A stretch of DNA of 64,000 bases from Parenemella sanctibonifatiensis (GCF_002250565.1 NZ_NMVJ01000009.1:1-64000), one strand, 5' to 3'. Counted from the first letter of the stretch, positions 32,041 to 41,562 are shown. Made by a program: numbers and translations. Notes: generated by a model not told the origin, from the sequence alone.

Positions 32041-33171
32041 TCAGCGGCGCTTGAGATAGAGCTGGAAGGCCTTGTGGAGGATCGGGTTGATCGGCAGATC
32101 CCACTCGCCGAGGTATTCGACGGCCTGTCCGCCGGTGCCGACCTTGAACTGGATCAGGCCCAGCTCGGAGTTGGCCTCGGTGAGCCCCTCGGTGATGCCG
32201 CGCATGTCGTACACCTCGGCGCCGGCAGCCTTCGCATCGCGGATCATCTGCCACTGGATCGCGTTCGACCCGCGTACTTCACGCTTGGCGGTCGAGGACG
32301 CCCCGTAGGAATACCAGCAGTGCTTCTCGACGCGGACCCACGTGGTCGCTGCCACCAGATCACCCTCGTGCTCGGCCAGATAGAGCCGGATCCGGTCGGG
32401 GTCCTCGGCGCGCAGCGCGTCCCACATGGTTTCGAAGTACGCCAGTGGCCGGCCGGTGAAGTGATCGCGTTCGGCTGTCTCCTGATAGAGCTCGTGGAAT
32501 CGCGCCAGGTCGCCGCGATCCCCTTGGCGTACCTCGACGCCGAGCTTGCCGGCCTTCTTGATGTTGCGGCGCCACAGCTGGTTCATCCCGGCGAGGATTT
32601 CGTCCTCGCTGCGGCCGCCGATCGGCAGCCAGAAGTTGAAGCGGGGCTGGCCGGCGCCGAAGCCTTCATCGACCCGCTGTTCCTTCCAGCCGAGCCGATT
32701 GAGGGAGTGGACCAGCCGGGCGGCCGCGAGATTGTCCACATCCGGCGTTGCATTGCTGAGTCGGTCGACGGACTCGTCGGCGATGCCGGCCTTGATGGTC
32801 TCGGCCGACCAGCGGCGATGGACCAGCGTGGGACCGATGCGTACGCCGAAGGCCCCTTTCTTGCGACAGTGGCGCTTGAGCGCGGTCAGGCACTCCTCGA
32901 CCCGGTCGCCACCCCAGTCCAACACCGGCCCCTCGGGCAGGTACGCCAGCGAGAGCTTGGTCCGCGGGATCGAGCGGTAGAGGATCAGCCCGACGCCGAC
33001 CAGGGTGTCGCCGTCGACGAAGCCGATCGACTCGCCCCGCCAGTCGGCCTTGACCTTCGCCCAGGCCGGCGTCTGCAGGAAGCTGGTCGTGCCGTTGCCC
33101 TCGGTGATCGTCTGGTCGGCGAGGAAGCCGAGGTGCTCCGCCGCGGTGATGCTGCGCACAGTGATCGTCAC
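32041..33171 (-). CDS. FemX/FemAB-type peptidoglycan bridge aminoacyltransferase
   Basis: A 376-residue protein with two GNAT-like domains. It uses aminoacyl-tRNA to add an amino acid to the lipid II stem peptide. Family marks: 'FLQTPAWAKVKADWRGE', 'LAYLPEGPVLDW', 'RFNFWLPIGGRSEDEILAGMNQLWRRNIKKAGKLGVEV', 'DHFTGRPLAYFETMWDAL' and the C-terminal 'YDMRGITEGLTEANSELGLIQFKVGTGGQAVEYLGEWD'. GTG lies seven bases after TAGGGT (33179-33184, minus), a leaderless layout; an upstream open frame of 88 codons is not coding-like. A glycine bridge would suit an LL-diaminopimelate wall (inference). Confidence 0.88.
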   Translation of the reverse strand: MTITVRSITAAEHLGFLADQTITEGNGTTSFLQTPAWAKVKADWRGESIGFVDGDTLVGVGLILYRSIPRTKLSLAYLPEGPVLDWGGDRVEECLTALKRHCRKKGAFGVRIGPTLVHRRWSAETIKAGIADESVDRLSNATPDVDNLAAARLVHSLNRLGWKEQRVDEGFGAGQPRFNFWLPIGGRSEDEILAGMNQLWRRNIKKAGKLGVEVRQGDRGDLARFHELYQETAERDHFTGRPLAYFETMWDALRAEDPDRIRLYLAEHEGDLVAATTWVRVEKHCWYSYGASSTAKREVRGSNAIQWQMIRDAKAAGAEVYDMRGITEGLTEANSELGLIQFKVGTGGQAVEYLGEWDLPINPILHKAFQLYLKRR

Positions 33172-33495
33172 GGCTCTGACCCTAGCCCAGCGGCCGCCGC
33201 GGATTCCGCAACGCAGCCGTGCGGCGGCAACTCCCCAGGACAGGGCTGACCCCCGGTCGGATGGGGGATCGACGCACGTCGCCGGGTAATAAGGGGGGCC
33301 GGGCGAATGCGGATGACAACCGGGGGTCAGCGCGAAAGAATCTATCCGATATCTGGCGTAGCGCAAGCGCCGGTACTCCCGCCCGTACAAGCAATTCCGC
33401 TCGCTGGACCAAGCTTGGCACCGGTTGCGCGCCACCGGTTGCAGGACTCAGTCGTACCGTGCCGCGGGTGCGCATGATCCGCGGGGCGTCGCAGT
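33172..33495. other. Intergenic gap between femX-type and hemL genes
   Basis: 324 bp with the femX -10 box near 33180 and a short direct repeat of CACCGGTTGC near 33418-33442. Nothing else is supported. Confidence 0.5.
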
Positions 33496-34842
33496 TCAGT
33501 CCGACAGTGCCTGTGCGGTCGCTCGTGCCGCATCCGGCAGCGCCTCCTCGATCCGCTGCAACGCCCGTTCGTCATGGGCTGCGGACAAGAACCACGCTTC
33601 GTAGCCGCTGGGCGGCAGCGCCACCCCGGCAGCCAACATCGCATGGAAGAAGACCGGATAGAGCCGCGGGTCCTGGGTCTGTGCCTGGGCATAGTTGCGT
33701 ACGCCGGTGCTCGCCGGACCTTCACCGAGGAAAATCGAGAAAAGGCTCCCGGCGTGGTTGAGGGTGTGCGGCACCCCGGCCTCGCGCAGGGCGGTCGTCG
33801 CGGCCCTGGCCACCCGCGCGGCGGCGGCATCGATGTCGTCGTACGCCGGCTGGTCCGCCAACCGCAGCGTCGCCAGTCCGGCGGCGGTGGCCAGCGGGTT
33901 TCCCGACAGCGTGCCGGCCTGATAGACCGGCCCGGCGGGCGCGAGTAGCTCCATCACCTCGGCGCGGCCGCCCAACGCGGCCAGCGGCATCCCGCCGCCG
34001 ATGACCTTGCCGAAGGTGAACAGGTCCGGCGCCCACCCCTCGGGCCGGCCTTCCAAGCCCCACCAGCCGGCCGGACCGACTCGAAAGCCGGTCAGCACCT
34101 CGTCGAGGATCAGCAGGGCCTGATGTTCGCTGGTGAGGCGGCGCAGTTCGGCGTTGAAGCCGGGTGCGGGGGCGACCACGCCCATGTTGGCGGCGGCCGG
34201 CTCGGTGATGACGGCTGCGATCTGGTCGCCGTGCTCGGCGAACGCCGCTCGAACGGCCTCCACGTCGTTGTAGGGCAGCACCATGGTCTCGCCGGTCACT
34301 GCAGCCGGCACCCCCGCCGAACCGGGCAGTCCGAAGGTGGCCAGGCCCGAGCCGGCCTCGGCCAGCAGGGCGTCGACGTGGCCGTGGTAGCAGCCGGCAA
34401 ACTTGATGATCACGCTGCGATCTCGGCCGGCGGAAAGCGAGGCGGCGCCGCGCGCCAGGCGTACGGCTGTCATCGTCGCCTCGGTGCCGGTGGAGACCAG
34501 CCGGACCCGTTCAGCGGCTGGCACCCGCTCCCGGATCGCCTCGGCGAGCTCGACCTCGGCCACCGTCGGGGCGCCGAAACTCAACCCTCGAGCGGCCGCG
34601 GCCTGGACCGAGGCAATCACCTCGGGGTGGGCGTGGCCCAGCAACGCCGGACCCCAGGAACCGACCAGATCGACGTACTCCCGGCCCTCGACGTCGGTGA
34701 CCAGGTAGCCCTGGGCGGAGTGGATGAAAGGCGGCACGCCGCCGACCGAGCCGTACGCCCGGACCGGCGAGTCGACGCCGCCCGGGATGATGCCCCGGGC
34801 ACGGTCAAAGACGGACTCGTTGCTGGTGGTGGGGTTGGTCAC
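33496..34842 (-). CDS. hemL: Glutamate-1-semialdehyde 2,1-aminomutase
   Basis: A 448-residue PLP enzyme that converts glutamate-1-semialdehyde to 5-aminolevulinate, the second step of the C5 route. Motifs: '[17 protein letters not shown]', '[18 protein letters not shown]', '[22 protein letters not shown]', '[13 protein letters not shown]' and the PLP lysine in [12 protein letters not shown] (K279). GTG overlaps the hemB stop (GTGA) and follows AAGGA. It is the last gene of the six-gene minus-strand haem operon. Confidence 0.96.
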   Translation of the reverse strand: MTNPTTSNESVFDRARGIIPGGVDSPVRAYGSVGGVPPFIHSAQGYLVTDVEGREYVDLVGSWGPALLGHAHPEVIASVQAAAARGLSFGAPTVAEVELAEAIRERVPAAERVRLVSTGTEATMTAVRLARGAASLSAGRDRSVIIKFAGCYHGHVDALLAEAGSGLATFGLPGSAGVPAAVTGETMVLPYNDVEAVRAAFAEHGDQIAAVITEPAAANMGVVAPAPGFNAELRRLTSEHQALLILDEVLTGFRVGPAGWWGLEGRPEGWAPDLFTFGKVIGGGMPLAALGGRAEVMELLAPAGPVYQAGTLSGNPLATAAGLATLRLADQPAYDDIDAAAARVARAATTALREAGVPHTLNHAGSLFSIFLGEGPASTGVRNYAQAQTQDPRLYPVFFHAMLAAGVALPPSGYEAWFLSAAHDERALQRIEEALPDAARATAQALSD

Positions 34843-35825
34843 AGGCTGTCCTTCCAACGGCCGGCCCATTCCAGGGCCCAGTAGGTGGCGATGATGTCGG
34901 CGCCGGCTCGCTTGATGCTGGTGAGGGTTTCGTCGATGACGCGGTCCCGGTCAATCCAGCCGTGCAGCGCGGCCGCCTCGACCATGGCGTACTCCCCGGA
35001 GACCTGATAGCTGGCGACCGGGACCGGGGCCGCCTGCGCAACATCGCTGAGCACGTCGAGGTAGGCGAGTCCCGGCTTGACCATGATCACATCGGCGCCC
35101 TCGGCGATGTCGAGCTCTGCCTCCAGCAGGCCTTCGCGACGGTTGGCGGGGTCCTGTTGGTAGCTGCGGCGATCGCCCTTGAGCTGGGAGTCGACTGCTT
35201 CGCGGAAGGGGCCGTAGAAGGCGCTGGCGTACTTGGCGGCGTACGCCAGGATCCCGGTCTGGGTGTGGCCCGCGGCGTCGAGCGCGGCGCGGCAGGCGGC
35301 GACCTGGCCGTCCATCATCCCGGACAGGCCCAGCAGGTGCGCCCCGGCCTCGGCCTGGGCCAGCGCCATCGAGGTGTAGCGGTCCAAGGTGGCGTCGTTG
35401 TCCACGGTGCCGTCGGTGGCCAGCACGCCGCAATGACCATGGCCGGTGTATTCGTCCAGGCACAGGTCGGAGACGATCACCAGGTCCTCGCCCACCTCCT
35501 CGGCGAGCAGTCGCAGGCCGCGCTGACCGATGCCGTCGGGGGCGTCGGCCGCCGAACCGGTGGCGTCGTGGGTCTCGGGCACCGCAAAGAGCATCAGCCC
35601 GCCGATACCGGACTCCGCAGCCCGGACCGCCAGGCGGCGCAGGGAGTCCGGAGTGTGCTGCTGAACGCCGGGCATGGAACTGATCATGATCGGCTCGCTG
35701 ATCCCTTCCCGGAGGAAGACCGGCAGGATCAGGTCCTTGGGGTGGACCCGGGTCTCGGTGACCAACTCGCGCAGGGCGGCGCTGCTGCGCAACCGGCGGG
35801 GGCGGCGCTCGGGGACGGTGCTCAC
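34839..35825 (-). CDS. hemB: Delta-aminolevulinic acid dehydratase (porphobilinogen synthase)
   Basis: A 328-residue TIM-barrel enzyme that condenses two 5-aminolevulinates to porphobilinogen. The Schiff-base lysine is K250 in [10 protein letters not shown]; the second lysine is in '[17 protein letters not shown]'. The metal region reads '[16 protein letters not shown]', with an Asp where purely zinc-dependent enzymes have Cys, so it may be a mixed or Mg-responsive type. GTG start with AGGAG upstream. Its stop overlaps hemL. Confidence 0.96.
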   Translation of the reverse strand: MSTVPERRPRRLRSSAALRELVTETRVHPKDLILPVFLREGISEPIMISSMPGVQQHTPDSLRRLAVRAAESGIGGLMLFAVPETHDATGSAADAPDGIGQRGLRLLAEEVGEDLVIVSDLCLDEYTGHGHCGVLATDGTVDNDATLDRYTSMALAQAEAGAHLLGLSGMMDGQVAACRAALDAAGHTQTGILAYAAKYASAFYGPFREAVDSQLKGDRRSYQQDPANRREGLLEAELDIAEGADVIMVKPGLAYLDVLSDVAQAAPVPVASYQVSGEYAMVEAAALHGWIDRDRVIDETLTSIKRAGADIIATYWALEWAGRWKDSL

Positions 35826-35855
35826 GACTGACTCCTCATCCTGGGGTGGAGGCTC

Positions 35856-36587
35856 TCACGGTAGTCGCGCCACCTGAGCCACGGCGTGGGTGATGCCGGC
35901 CGGGGTTGGTTCGGTGGCAACGGCGGCGACGGGCAGGCCCAGATCGGTCAGGTCCGCGGCGGTCGTGCCGCCGATGCTGACCAGGTCGGTCGTGACCGGT
36001 GGCTGGCCGAGCTGGTCCAGCATTGCCCGGGCCGTCGAACCGGCGGTCACCACGATCACGTCGGGCCACGGCTCGGTGAGGCGACGGCGGACCTGTGGCG
36101 ACAATGGCATCGGTTCGGGGGCGTACGCCGGTAGCTCGGTCACCCGCCAGCCGGCCTCGCGCAGCGCATCGGGCAAGGTCGGGGCGGCCGCCACGGAGCG
36201 TGGCAGCAGCACCGAGGTGGGCGGGTGGTCGGCGATCAACCGAGCGGCCAGGTCGGCGGCGGTGCCGCCGCCGATCACGGTCGGCGTCAGGCCAGCTGCC
36301 CGTGCCGCTGCTGCCGTGCCGGGGCCGACCACACCGAGCTTGCTGGCGCGGGCAGGGCTGCCGGGGCCGAGGCTGGCGGCGGTGTGTCGGACGGCTGCCG
36401 GGCTCGTCAGCAGCACCCATTCGTGGTGACCCAGCAAGTCCGGTGCTGCCAGCCATTCCTGCAGCTGGGGCGAGGAAACGGTCCGGGTCAGCGGCACCGC
36501 CTCGACCGTCGCAATCTCGGCGACCGCCACGCAGATCGGGTCGTCCGCGGGTCGGGGAACGAGCACCCGTACGCCGGTGGCGCTCAC
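35856..36587 (-). CDS. hemD: Uroporphyrinogen-III synthase
   Basis: A 243-residue two-domain protein, weakly conserved as usual for this family. Marks: 'VLVPRPADDP' at the N-terminus, 'EWVLLTSPAAVRHTAASL', 'GVVGPGTAAAARAAGL' and 'DVIVVTAGSTARAMLDQLG', 'LVSIGGTTAADLTDLGLPV'. It closes hydroxymethylbilane with inversion of ring D. Position between hemC and hemB supports the call. Its GTG start overlaps the stop of a 15-codon ORF that joins it to hemC. Confidence 0.88.
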   Translation of the reverse strand: MSATGVRVLVPRPADDPICVAVAEIATVEAVPLTRTVSSPQLQEWLAAPDLLGHHEWVLLTSPAAVRHTAASLGPGSPARASKLGVVGPGTAAAARAAGLTPTVIGGGTAADLAARLIADHPPTSVLLPRSVAAAPTLPDALREAGWRVTELPAYAPEPMPLSPQVRRRLTEPWPDVIVVTAGSTARAMLDQLGQPPVTTDLVSIGGTTAADLTDLGLPVAAVATEPTPAGITHAVAQVARLP

Positions 36588-36631
36588 CCCAGCACCAGCC
36601 CAACGATCACGATCGATGCAGCGGTGACCAT
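36584..36631 (-). CDS. 15-codon hydrophobic ORF between hemC and hemD
   Basis: ATG two bases after the hemC stop, then MVTAASIVIVGLVLG and a TGA that overlaps the hemD GTG (GTGA). It fills the hemC-hemD gap exactly. The peptide is hydrophobic enough to enter a membrane, but the simplest role is to carry ribosomes from hemC to hemD. It could also be the remnant of a longer small membrane protein. It is too short to judge by coding statistics. Confidence 0.35.
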   Translation of the reverse strand: MVTAASIVIVGLVLG

Positions 36632-36633
36632 GA

Positions 36634-37551
36634 TCAGCCGATCAGCTGGTCGGCGCCCTGGCCCAGCAGTTCTTCGGCGACCAGCTTGCCCAGTGCGGCG
36701 GCGCCCTCGGGGGTGGCGTTGCCGCTGGCCTGGCTGCGGTACTGGTCAGTGCCGTCCACCGCGACCACGGCGGCATCCAGGTGGAGCCGGCCGTCGTGGA
36801 CCTCGGCGTACGCCCCGACCGGTGCGCTGCAGCCGGCTTCCAGCGTGGCCAGCAGCGCCCGTTCGGCGGTGATCGAGGCCCGCGTGTCGGCGTCGTCGAG
36901 GGCCGCCAGGGCGGCCAGGAGGTCCTGGTCGGAGAGGTCCTCGCGTACCTCGACCGCCAACGCTCCTTGGCCAGGGGCGCCCAACATCACGGCGGGCGGC
37001 AGCGCCTCGCTGATCGCGTCGTCGAGGCCGAGCCGACGCAGTCCGGCACAGGCCAGCACCACCGCGTCGAGGTCCTGCTCGATCCGAGCCAGCCGGGTGC
37101 CGACATTGCCGCGGATCGCCACGACGGTCAGATCAGGACGCAGGGCACGCAGCTGGGCGGCCCGGCGCGGTGACCCCGTGCCGACCCGGGCACCGTGCGG
37201 CAGGTCGGCGAGCCGCAACCCGTCCCGCGAGCACAGCGCATCGCGAGGGTCCTCGCGGCGAGGATGGGCGGCAAGTCGCAGCCCCGGCGTCGGCGCGGTC
37301 GGCAGGTCCTTCAGGGAATGCACCGCCAGGTCCACCTCGCCGGCCAACAGTGCCTGGCGCAGCGCGGCGGCGAAGACGCCGGTGCCGCCCAGGCTCGCCA
37401 GCGGTGCCGTCGAGACGTCACCCTCGGTGCGGATCGTCACCAGTTCGTACGCCGCGCCGTCACGGTGACGGACGAGGCGGTCGGCGGTCTGCTTGGTCTG
37501 GGTGAGGGCCAGGGCGGAGCCGCGGGTGCCCACCCGCCACGGTGCGGTCAT
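36634..37551 (-). CDS. hemC: Porphobilinogen deaminase (hydroxymethylbilane synthase)
   Basis: A 305-residue enzyme that polymerises four porphobilinogens. Marks: 'VGTRGSALALTQTKQTADRL', 'VDLAVHSLKDLPT', 'VGTGSPRRAAQLRALRPDL', 'IRGNVGTRLARI' and the dipyrromethane-anchoring Cys in 'LLATLEAGCSAPVGAYA'. ATG overlaps the stop of the preceding oxidase gene (ATGA). Long antisense frames in this region are composition artefacts. Confidence 0.96.
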   Translation of the reverse strand: MTAPWRVGTRGSALALTQTKQTADRLVRHRDGAAYELVTIRTEGDVSTAPLASLGGTGVFAAALRQALLAGEVDLAVHSLKDLPTAPTPGLRLAAHPRREDPRDALCSRDGLRLADLPHGARVGTGSPRRAAQLRALRPDLTVVAIRGNVGTRLARIEQDLDAVVLACAGLRRLGLDDAISEALPPAVMLGAPGQGALAVEVREDLSDQDLLAALAALDDADTRASITAERALLATLEAGCSAPVGAYAEVHDGRLHLDAAVVAVDGTDQYRSQASGNATPEGAAALGKLVAEELLGQGADQLIG

Positions 37552-38957
37552 GGTGTCCTCGTCTCGGTCGGGGATGGGGAGGTGGGGAATGTCGTGGTCG
37601 GGCCAGTGGGCGAGAGCGCGTCGGCGATCCGGTCCGCCAGCTGGAGCGCATGGCTGACCACCGGCAACAGACCGTTGCCCGCGACCCAGCGCCCGGCCAG
37701 GTGGATGCCGCGCGCGGCCAGCGGTGCCGCCAGCTCGCCGAGTCGCCCGCTGGCGGCCGGAGACAGCGGTGGGCGTTCCCCGGTCCAGCTGGTGACGTCG
37801 GAATCGATCAAGGTCAGCTGCTCGTTGCCGAGTTCTCCCAGCAGCTCGGCCAGCGCTGCCAGGGCATCGTCGACGGTGACGTGGGAGGCCCGGTCGCCGC
37901 GGTAGGACAACCGGACCACGTGCTGACCGGCCGGCAACTGCAGGCCGGACCACTTGGCATTGAGATGAGTGATCGCGGTCGGAGCGACGCCGTCGTGCCC
38001 CACCAGCAGTGCACCGCTGCCGAACGGCTGCTGGTCCAGTGCCGGCGCCGTCACCAGCAGGCTGAGGTGACGTACCGCTGTTGCCGGGGCCAGCAACGCG
38101 GCCGCGTCAGACGCCACCGAGTCGGCCACGTTCGCGAGCAGCTGCACCGCCGAGCTCGCGTCGGTGGCGATCACCACGACCTCAGCGTCGGCGCCGCCCT
38201 CGGTGAGGTTGCCTGTGGTGCTCAGCAGGATCTCGCCGCCGGCATCGGTGATCGCAGCTGACAGCGCCTCGGGCAACTGCCACAGGCCGCCGGTCACGGT
38301 GCTAAGGGCGGCGGGCTGCCGCGCCCGGTGCCGGGACACCGCAGCTGCCAACGACCCCAACGCGAGGGTGTCGGCGTACAGGCCGGGTGACAGTCGATCC
38401 AGCGGTAGGTCCTCGGGTGCGGTGCGGTGGATGGCCGTGACCATCGGGCGCACCAGCCCGTCCAGCAGCGCGGCGCCATAGCGGGCGGTGACCGCGCCGG
38501 CGACGTCGGCGGGCAGGTCCCGCACCGGACGGCGATCCAGGGCGGCAGCATCGCGGGCGGCCGGCTCGCCGATCGCAGCCACCACGGCCGGATCGAGCGG
38601 ATCGGCCGGGATCCCCATGATCGCCTCGGCCGGCATCCGGACCAGTGAGTGATTGCGTGGGCCGGCGCCCGAACGCCACACCGAGGTCGGCGCCGCCGGT
38701 GATTCGGTCGACAACCCCAGCTCGGCGCACAGGTCCGCCACGACCGGGCTGCGCAGCGCGTACGCCTCGGCCCCGGTGTCGACCCGGACGTCGGTGCCAG
38801 CGCCGGTCAACCGGGCCGAGCGAATCACGCCGCCGACCCGGTCGGTGGCCTCGACCACCCGGACCTGGATGCCGCGGCGCTGCAGCGCGTACGCCACCGT
38901 CAGCCCGGCGATGCCCGCACCGATGACCCGGACGCTGCGCACGCCAGAGGTGCTCAC
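37548..38957 (-). CDS. cgoX: Coproporphyrinogen III oxidase (HemY/CgoX type)
   Basis: A 469-residue FAD enzyme. The dinucleotide motif is VIGAGIAGLTVAYALQRRG, followed by 'VVEATDRVGGVIRSARL'; the C-terminal FAD contact is 'GIHLAGRWVAGNGLLPVVSHALQLADRI'. In Gram-positive bacteria this family oxidises coproporphyrinogen III to coproporphyrin III. The co-located ferrochelatase and HemQ support that activity here rather than protoporphyrinogen oxidation. GTG overlaps the hemE stop (GTGA). Confidence 0.92.
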   Translation of the reverse strand: MSTSGVRSVRVIGAGIAGLTVAYALQRRGIQVRVVEATDRVGGVIRSARLTGAGTDVRVDTGAEAYALRSPVVADLCAELGLSTESPAAPTSVWRSGAGPRNHSLVRMPAEAIMGIPADPLDPAVVAAIGEPAARDAAALDRRPVRDLPADVAGAVTARYGAALLDGLVRPMVTAIHRTAPEDLPLDRLSPGLYADTLALGSLAAAVSRHRARQPAALSTVTGGLWQLPEALSAAITDAGGEILLSTTGNLTEGGADAEVVVIATDASSAVQLLANVADSVASDAAALLAPATAVRHLSLLVTAPALDQQPFGSGALLVGHDGVAPTAITHLNAKWSGLQLPAGQHVVRLSYRGDRASHVTVDDALAALAELLGELGNEQLTLIDSDVTSWTGERPPLSPAASGRLGELAAPLAARGIHLAGRWVAGNGLLPVVSHALQLADRIADALSPTGPTTTFPTSPSPTETRTP

Positions 38958-40051
38958 GCCACGTCTTCCCCGTGGACGTAGGCGACCAGTCGGGTGAGGA
39001 CGTCGGGGTCGGTCTGCGGCGGCACGCCGTGGCCCAGGTTCAGCACGTGGCCCTGGGCCAGGCTGCCGCACCTGATGACATGGTCCACGTGCGCGCGCAG
39101 CCGCGGCCACGGGGCAAACAACGCGGCCGGGTCGATGTTGCCCTGCACCACGACCGGACGGGTGATGCCCTGCTCCTCGTACGCCGCCCGGATCCGGGTG
39201 GTGCCGAAGTGCAGGTCAACGCGATGGTCCATCCCCAACGCCTCGGCGCTGCCCATCATCAGCTCCAGGAAGTGGTCGGTGTTGGTGCCGAAATGGATCC
39301 GCGGCACCCGACCCTGGACCCGGTCCAGGATCCGCTCGGAGTAGGGCATCACGTACTGCCGGTAGTCCTCCATCCGGTTCGAGCCCGCCCAGGAGTCGAA
39401 CAGCTGCACCGCATCGGCGCCGGCATCGACCTGGGCGGACAGGAAGTCGCCGCCCAACTCGGTGACCCAGTCCATCAGCTCGTGCCAGGCCTCGCGGTCG
39501 GCGTACATCATCGTGCGCGCGGCGAGGTGGTCGCGCGAGGGCTTGCCCTCGATCAGATAGGCGGCCAGCGTGAAGGGGCCGCCGGCGAAGCCGATCAACG
39601 GGGTGCCGAAGTCACCGATGGTGTCGAGCTCGGCCTTGGCGATCCGGATCGCTTCCTGGATCGGGGCGACGTCCTCGAGTCGGCGCGAGGTCAGCTTGCG
39701 CAGCTGGCTGCGGTCCGAGATCGCCTCGCCGAAGACCGGGCCCACACCCGGCTCGATGCGGACGTCGATCCCTGCCAGCTTCAGCGGGACGACGATGTCG
39801 GAGAAGAAGATCGCGGCATCGACCTGGTGGCGGCGTACCGGCTGCAGCGTCAGTTCGGCGGCCATGTCGGGCCGCAGGCAGGCGTCCAACATGGCGGTCT
39901 CACCGCGGACCTGGTGATATTCGGGGAGCGACCGGCCAGCCTGCCGCATGAACCAGATCGGGGGCCGGTCTGGTTGATCGCCGGCCAGGGCGCGCAACAG
40001 CGGCGGTGCGGTGGGCGGCGGCAGGGGTGGGACAAGACGAGGCTGGAACAC
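38954..40051 (-). CDS. hemE: Uroporphyrinogen decarboxylase
   Basis: A 365-residue TIM-barrel enzyme that removes four carboxylates from uroporphyrinogen III to give coproporphyrinogen III. Signature 'PIWFMRQAGRSLPEYHQVRG' near residue 35, 'FFSDIVVPLKLAGIDVRIEPGVGP', 'GFAGGPFTLAAYLIEGKPSRDH', 'VQLFDSWAGS' and 'VVVQGNIDPAALFAPW'. GTG 40051 gives the standard N-terminus. An open frame continues to 40150, but it would run across the divergent promoter. It is the first gene of the minus-strand haem operon. Confidence 0.95.
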   Translation of the reverse strand: MFQPRLVPPLPPPTAPPLLRALAGDQPDRPPIWFMRQAGRSLPEYHQVRGETAMLDACLRPDMAAELTLQPVRRHQVDAAIFFSDIVVPLKLAGIDVRIEPGVGPVFGEAISDRSQLRKLTSRRLEDVAPIQEAIRIAKAELDTIGDFGTPLIGFAGGPFTLAAYLIEGKPSRDHLAARTMMYADREAWHELMDWVTELGGDFLSAQVDAGADAVQLFDSWAGSNRMEDYRQYVMPYSERILDRVQGRVPRIHFGTNTDHFLELMMGSAEALGMDHRVDLHFGTTRIRAAYEEQGITRPVVVQGNIDPAALFAPWPRLRAHVDHVIRCGSLAQGHVLNLGHGVPPQTDPDVLTRLVAYVHGEDVA

Positions 40052-40082
40052 AGGGAGCAGTCTGCCAGCCCCCTCCGACAGA

Positions 40083-40103
40083 AACTGGGGCAGCGCCCCG
40101 GTT
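40083..40103. promoter_or_regulatory. Inverted repeat in the hemE-hemA divergent promoter
   Basis: AACTGGGGC-AGC-GCCCCGGTT, one mismatch between 9-bp arms, in the middle of the 113-bp gap between the divergent haem operons. A single regulator bound here could control both; which one is unknown. Confidence 0.5.
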
Positions 40104-40151
40104 GTGACCGACGCCACATCGATCGACTGCCCAGTTGTCAGTCGGTGCACG

Positions 40152-40157
40152 TACGCT
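40152..40157 (+). promoter_or_regulatory. -10 box of hemA
   Basis: TACGCT, seven bases before GTG 40165, with no ribosome site: leaderless layout. Confidence 0.4.
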
Positions 40158-40164
40158 GGCGCCC

Positions 40165-41562
40165 GTGCCTTTGATCCTGCTGTGCGCTGACCATCGCCAG
40201 CTCGACCTGGCCGACGTGGAGCGGTTGTCGAGCGGCGCCGACGACCTGCCTGCCCTGCTGCAGCAGGAGCCCACCATCAACGGCGCGGTGGTCGTCGCCA
40301 CCTGCAACCGCCTCGAGATCGCCCTCGACACCGACGAACCGATCCGGGCCGTCCGAGCCGCCTACCAGGCGGTGGCCCGCAGTAGCGGCGTCCACGCCGC
40401 CGAGGTTGCCGAGCTGCTCAACGCCGCCGAAGGCGATGAGGTCGCACTCCACCTCTACGAGATGACGAGCGGTCTTGCCTCGATGGTGGTCGGGGAACGA
40501 GAGATCACCGGACAGGTGCGACGCGCGCTGCGCACCGCTGAGGCGGCGGGCCAGCTCACCGCCGTACTGCATCGGGTCTTCCAGGGCGCGCTCAAGACCG
40601 CCCGCCGGGTGCTGGTCGAGACCGATCTGCACCGGGCCGGACGCTCGGTCATCTCCGTCGGCCTCGACCTGGCGGCCCAGGTCCGCGCCGGCCACGGCTG
40701 CCCCCGCCACGCCGGCCAGTTGTGGACCGCGGAGGATGCCGTCCCGGAGCACCAGTGGGGCGGCGCGCGCTGCTTGCTGGTCGGCACCGGGGCGTACGCC
40801 GGCACCACCCTGCGGGCACTGCAGCAGCGCGGCGTCACCGAGGTCGAGGTGTGGTCGGCGTCCGGGCGCGCCGCCGGTTTCGTCGAGAGTCACCAGGGTG
40901 TCGGGCCGCAGCTGTCGGTCGCCGACGACCTGGCTGCCGCGCTGCGTCGCGCAGACGTGGTGGTCTGCTGCCGCGGCACCGGCACGCCGGCCCTCACCGC
41001 CGACATCCTTGCTCCGGCGCTCTCGGAGCGGACCGCGGTGGGCCCGTTGGTGGTGGTCGACATGGCGCTCAGTCGCGACGTCGACGCCGACGCGGCCGCG
41101 TTGCCCGGGGTGATCATGGTCGATCTGGCGACCGTACGCCGCCACGCTCCCGCCGCGACGCTGGGCGAGGTGGAACGTGCCCAGCAGGTCGTCCAAGAGG
41201 GCATTGACGAGCTGCAGGCGATCCGCGCCGAACGCAGCATGGACCCGGTCGTGGTGGCCCTGCGCAGTCAGGCGGCCCGGCTGCTGGAGGGCGAACTGGC
41301 CCGACTCCCGATGGCGGGGGAGGTGTCGGCCGAGGACGCCGCGCACGCGCTGCGACGGCTGACCGCGGCGCTGTTGCACGAGCCGACCGTGCTCGCCAGA
41401 GCGGCGGGACGGGAGGGCCGCGGCGAGGACTTCGCCGCTGCCCTGAGCATGGTCACCGGGCTCGATTCGGAGCTGGCGACGCCACGCGAGGTGGCCTGGG
41501 GCCTGGACTGGGAACAGGTGGAACGTGAACGAGCAGGTGGGGAGCGAACAGGTGGGAACTGA
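40165..41562 (+). CDS. hemA: Glutamyl-tRNA reductase
   Basis: A 465-residue enzyme that reduces glutamyl-tRNA to glutamate-1-semialdehyde with NADPH, committing glutamate to haem. The catalytic Cys47 is in ATCNRLEI; 'GLASMVVGEREITGQVRRALRTAEAAGQL' and 'GRSVISVGLDLA' are family signatures; the NADPH domain has 'CLLVGTGAYAGTTLRALQQRGV' and the C-terminal dimerisation helix follows. GTG 40165 gives a standard N-terminus. The last 38 bases overlap the hemH gene and contain minirepeats. It is the first gene of the plus-strand haem operon. Confidence 0.95.
   Translation: MPLILLCADHRQLDLADVERLSSGADDLPALLQQEPTINGAVVVATCNRLEIALDTDEPIRAVRAAYQAVARSSGVHAAEVAELLNAAEGDEVALHLYEMTSGLASMVVGEREITGQVRRALRTAEAAGQLTAVLHRVFQGALKTARRVLVETDLHRAGRSVISVGLDLAAQVRAGHGCPRHAGQLWTAEDAVPEHQWGGARCLLVGTGAYAGTTLRALQQRGVTEVEVWSASGRAAGFVESHQGVGPQLSVADDLAAALRRADVVVCCRGTGTPALTADILAPALSERTAVGPLVVVDMALSRDVDADAAALPGVIMVDLATVRRHAPAATLGEVERAQQVVQEGIDELQAIRAERSMDPVVVALRSQAARLLEGELARLPMAGEVSAEDAAHALRRLTAALLHEPTVLARAAGREGRGEDFAAALSMVTGLDSELATPREVAWGLDWEQVERERAGGERTGGN

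Noticed and set aside
40052-40150. Longer hemE start near 40150
   Set aside because: Would place the coding region across the divergent hemA promoter and lacks a ribosome site; GTG 40051 gives the family N-terminus.
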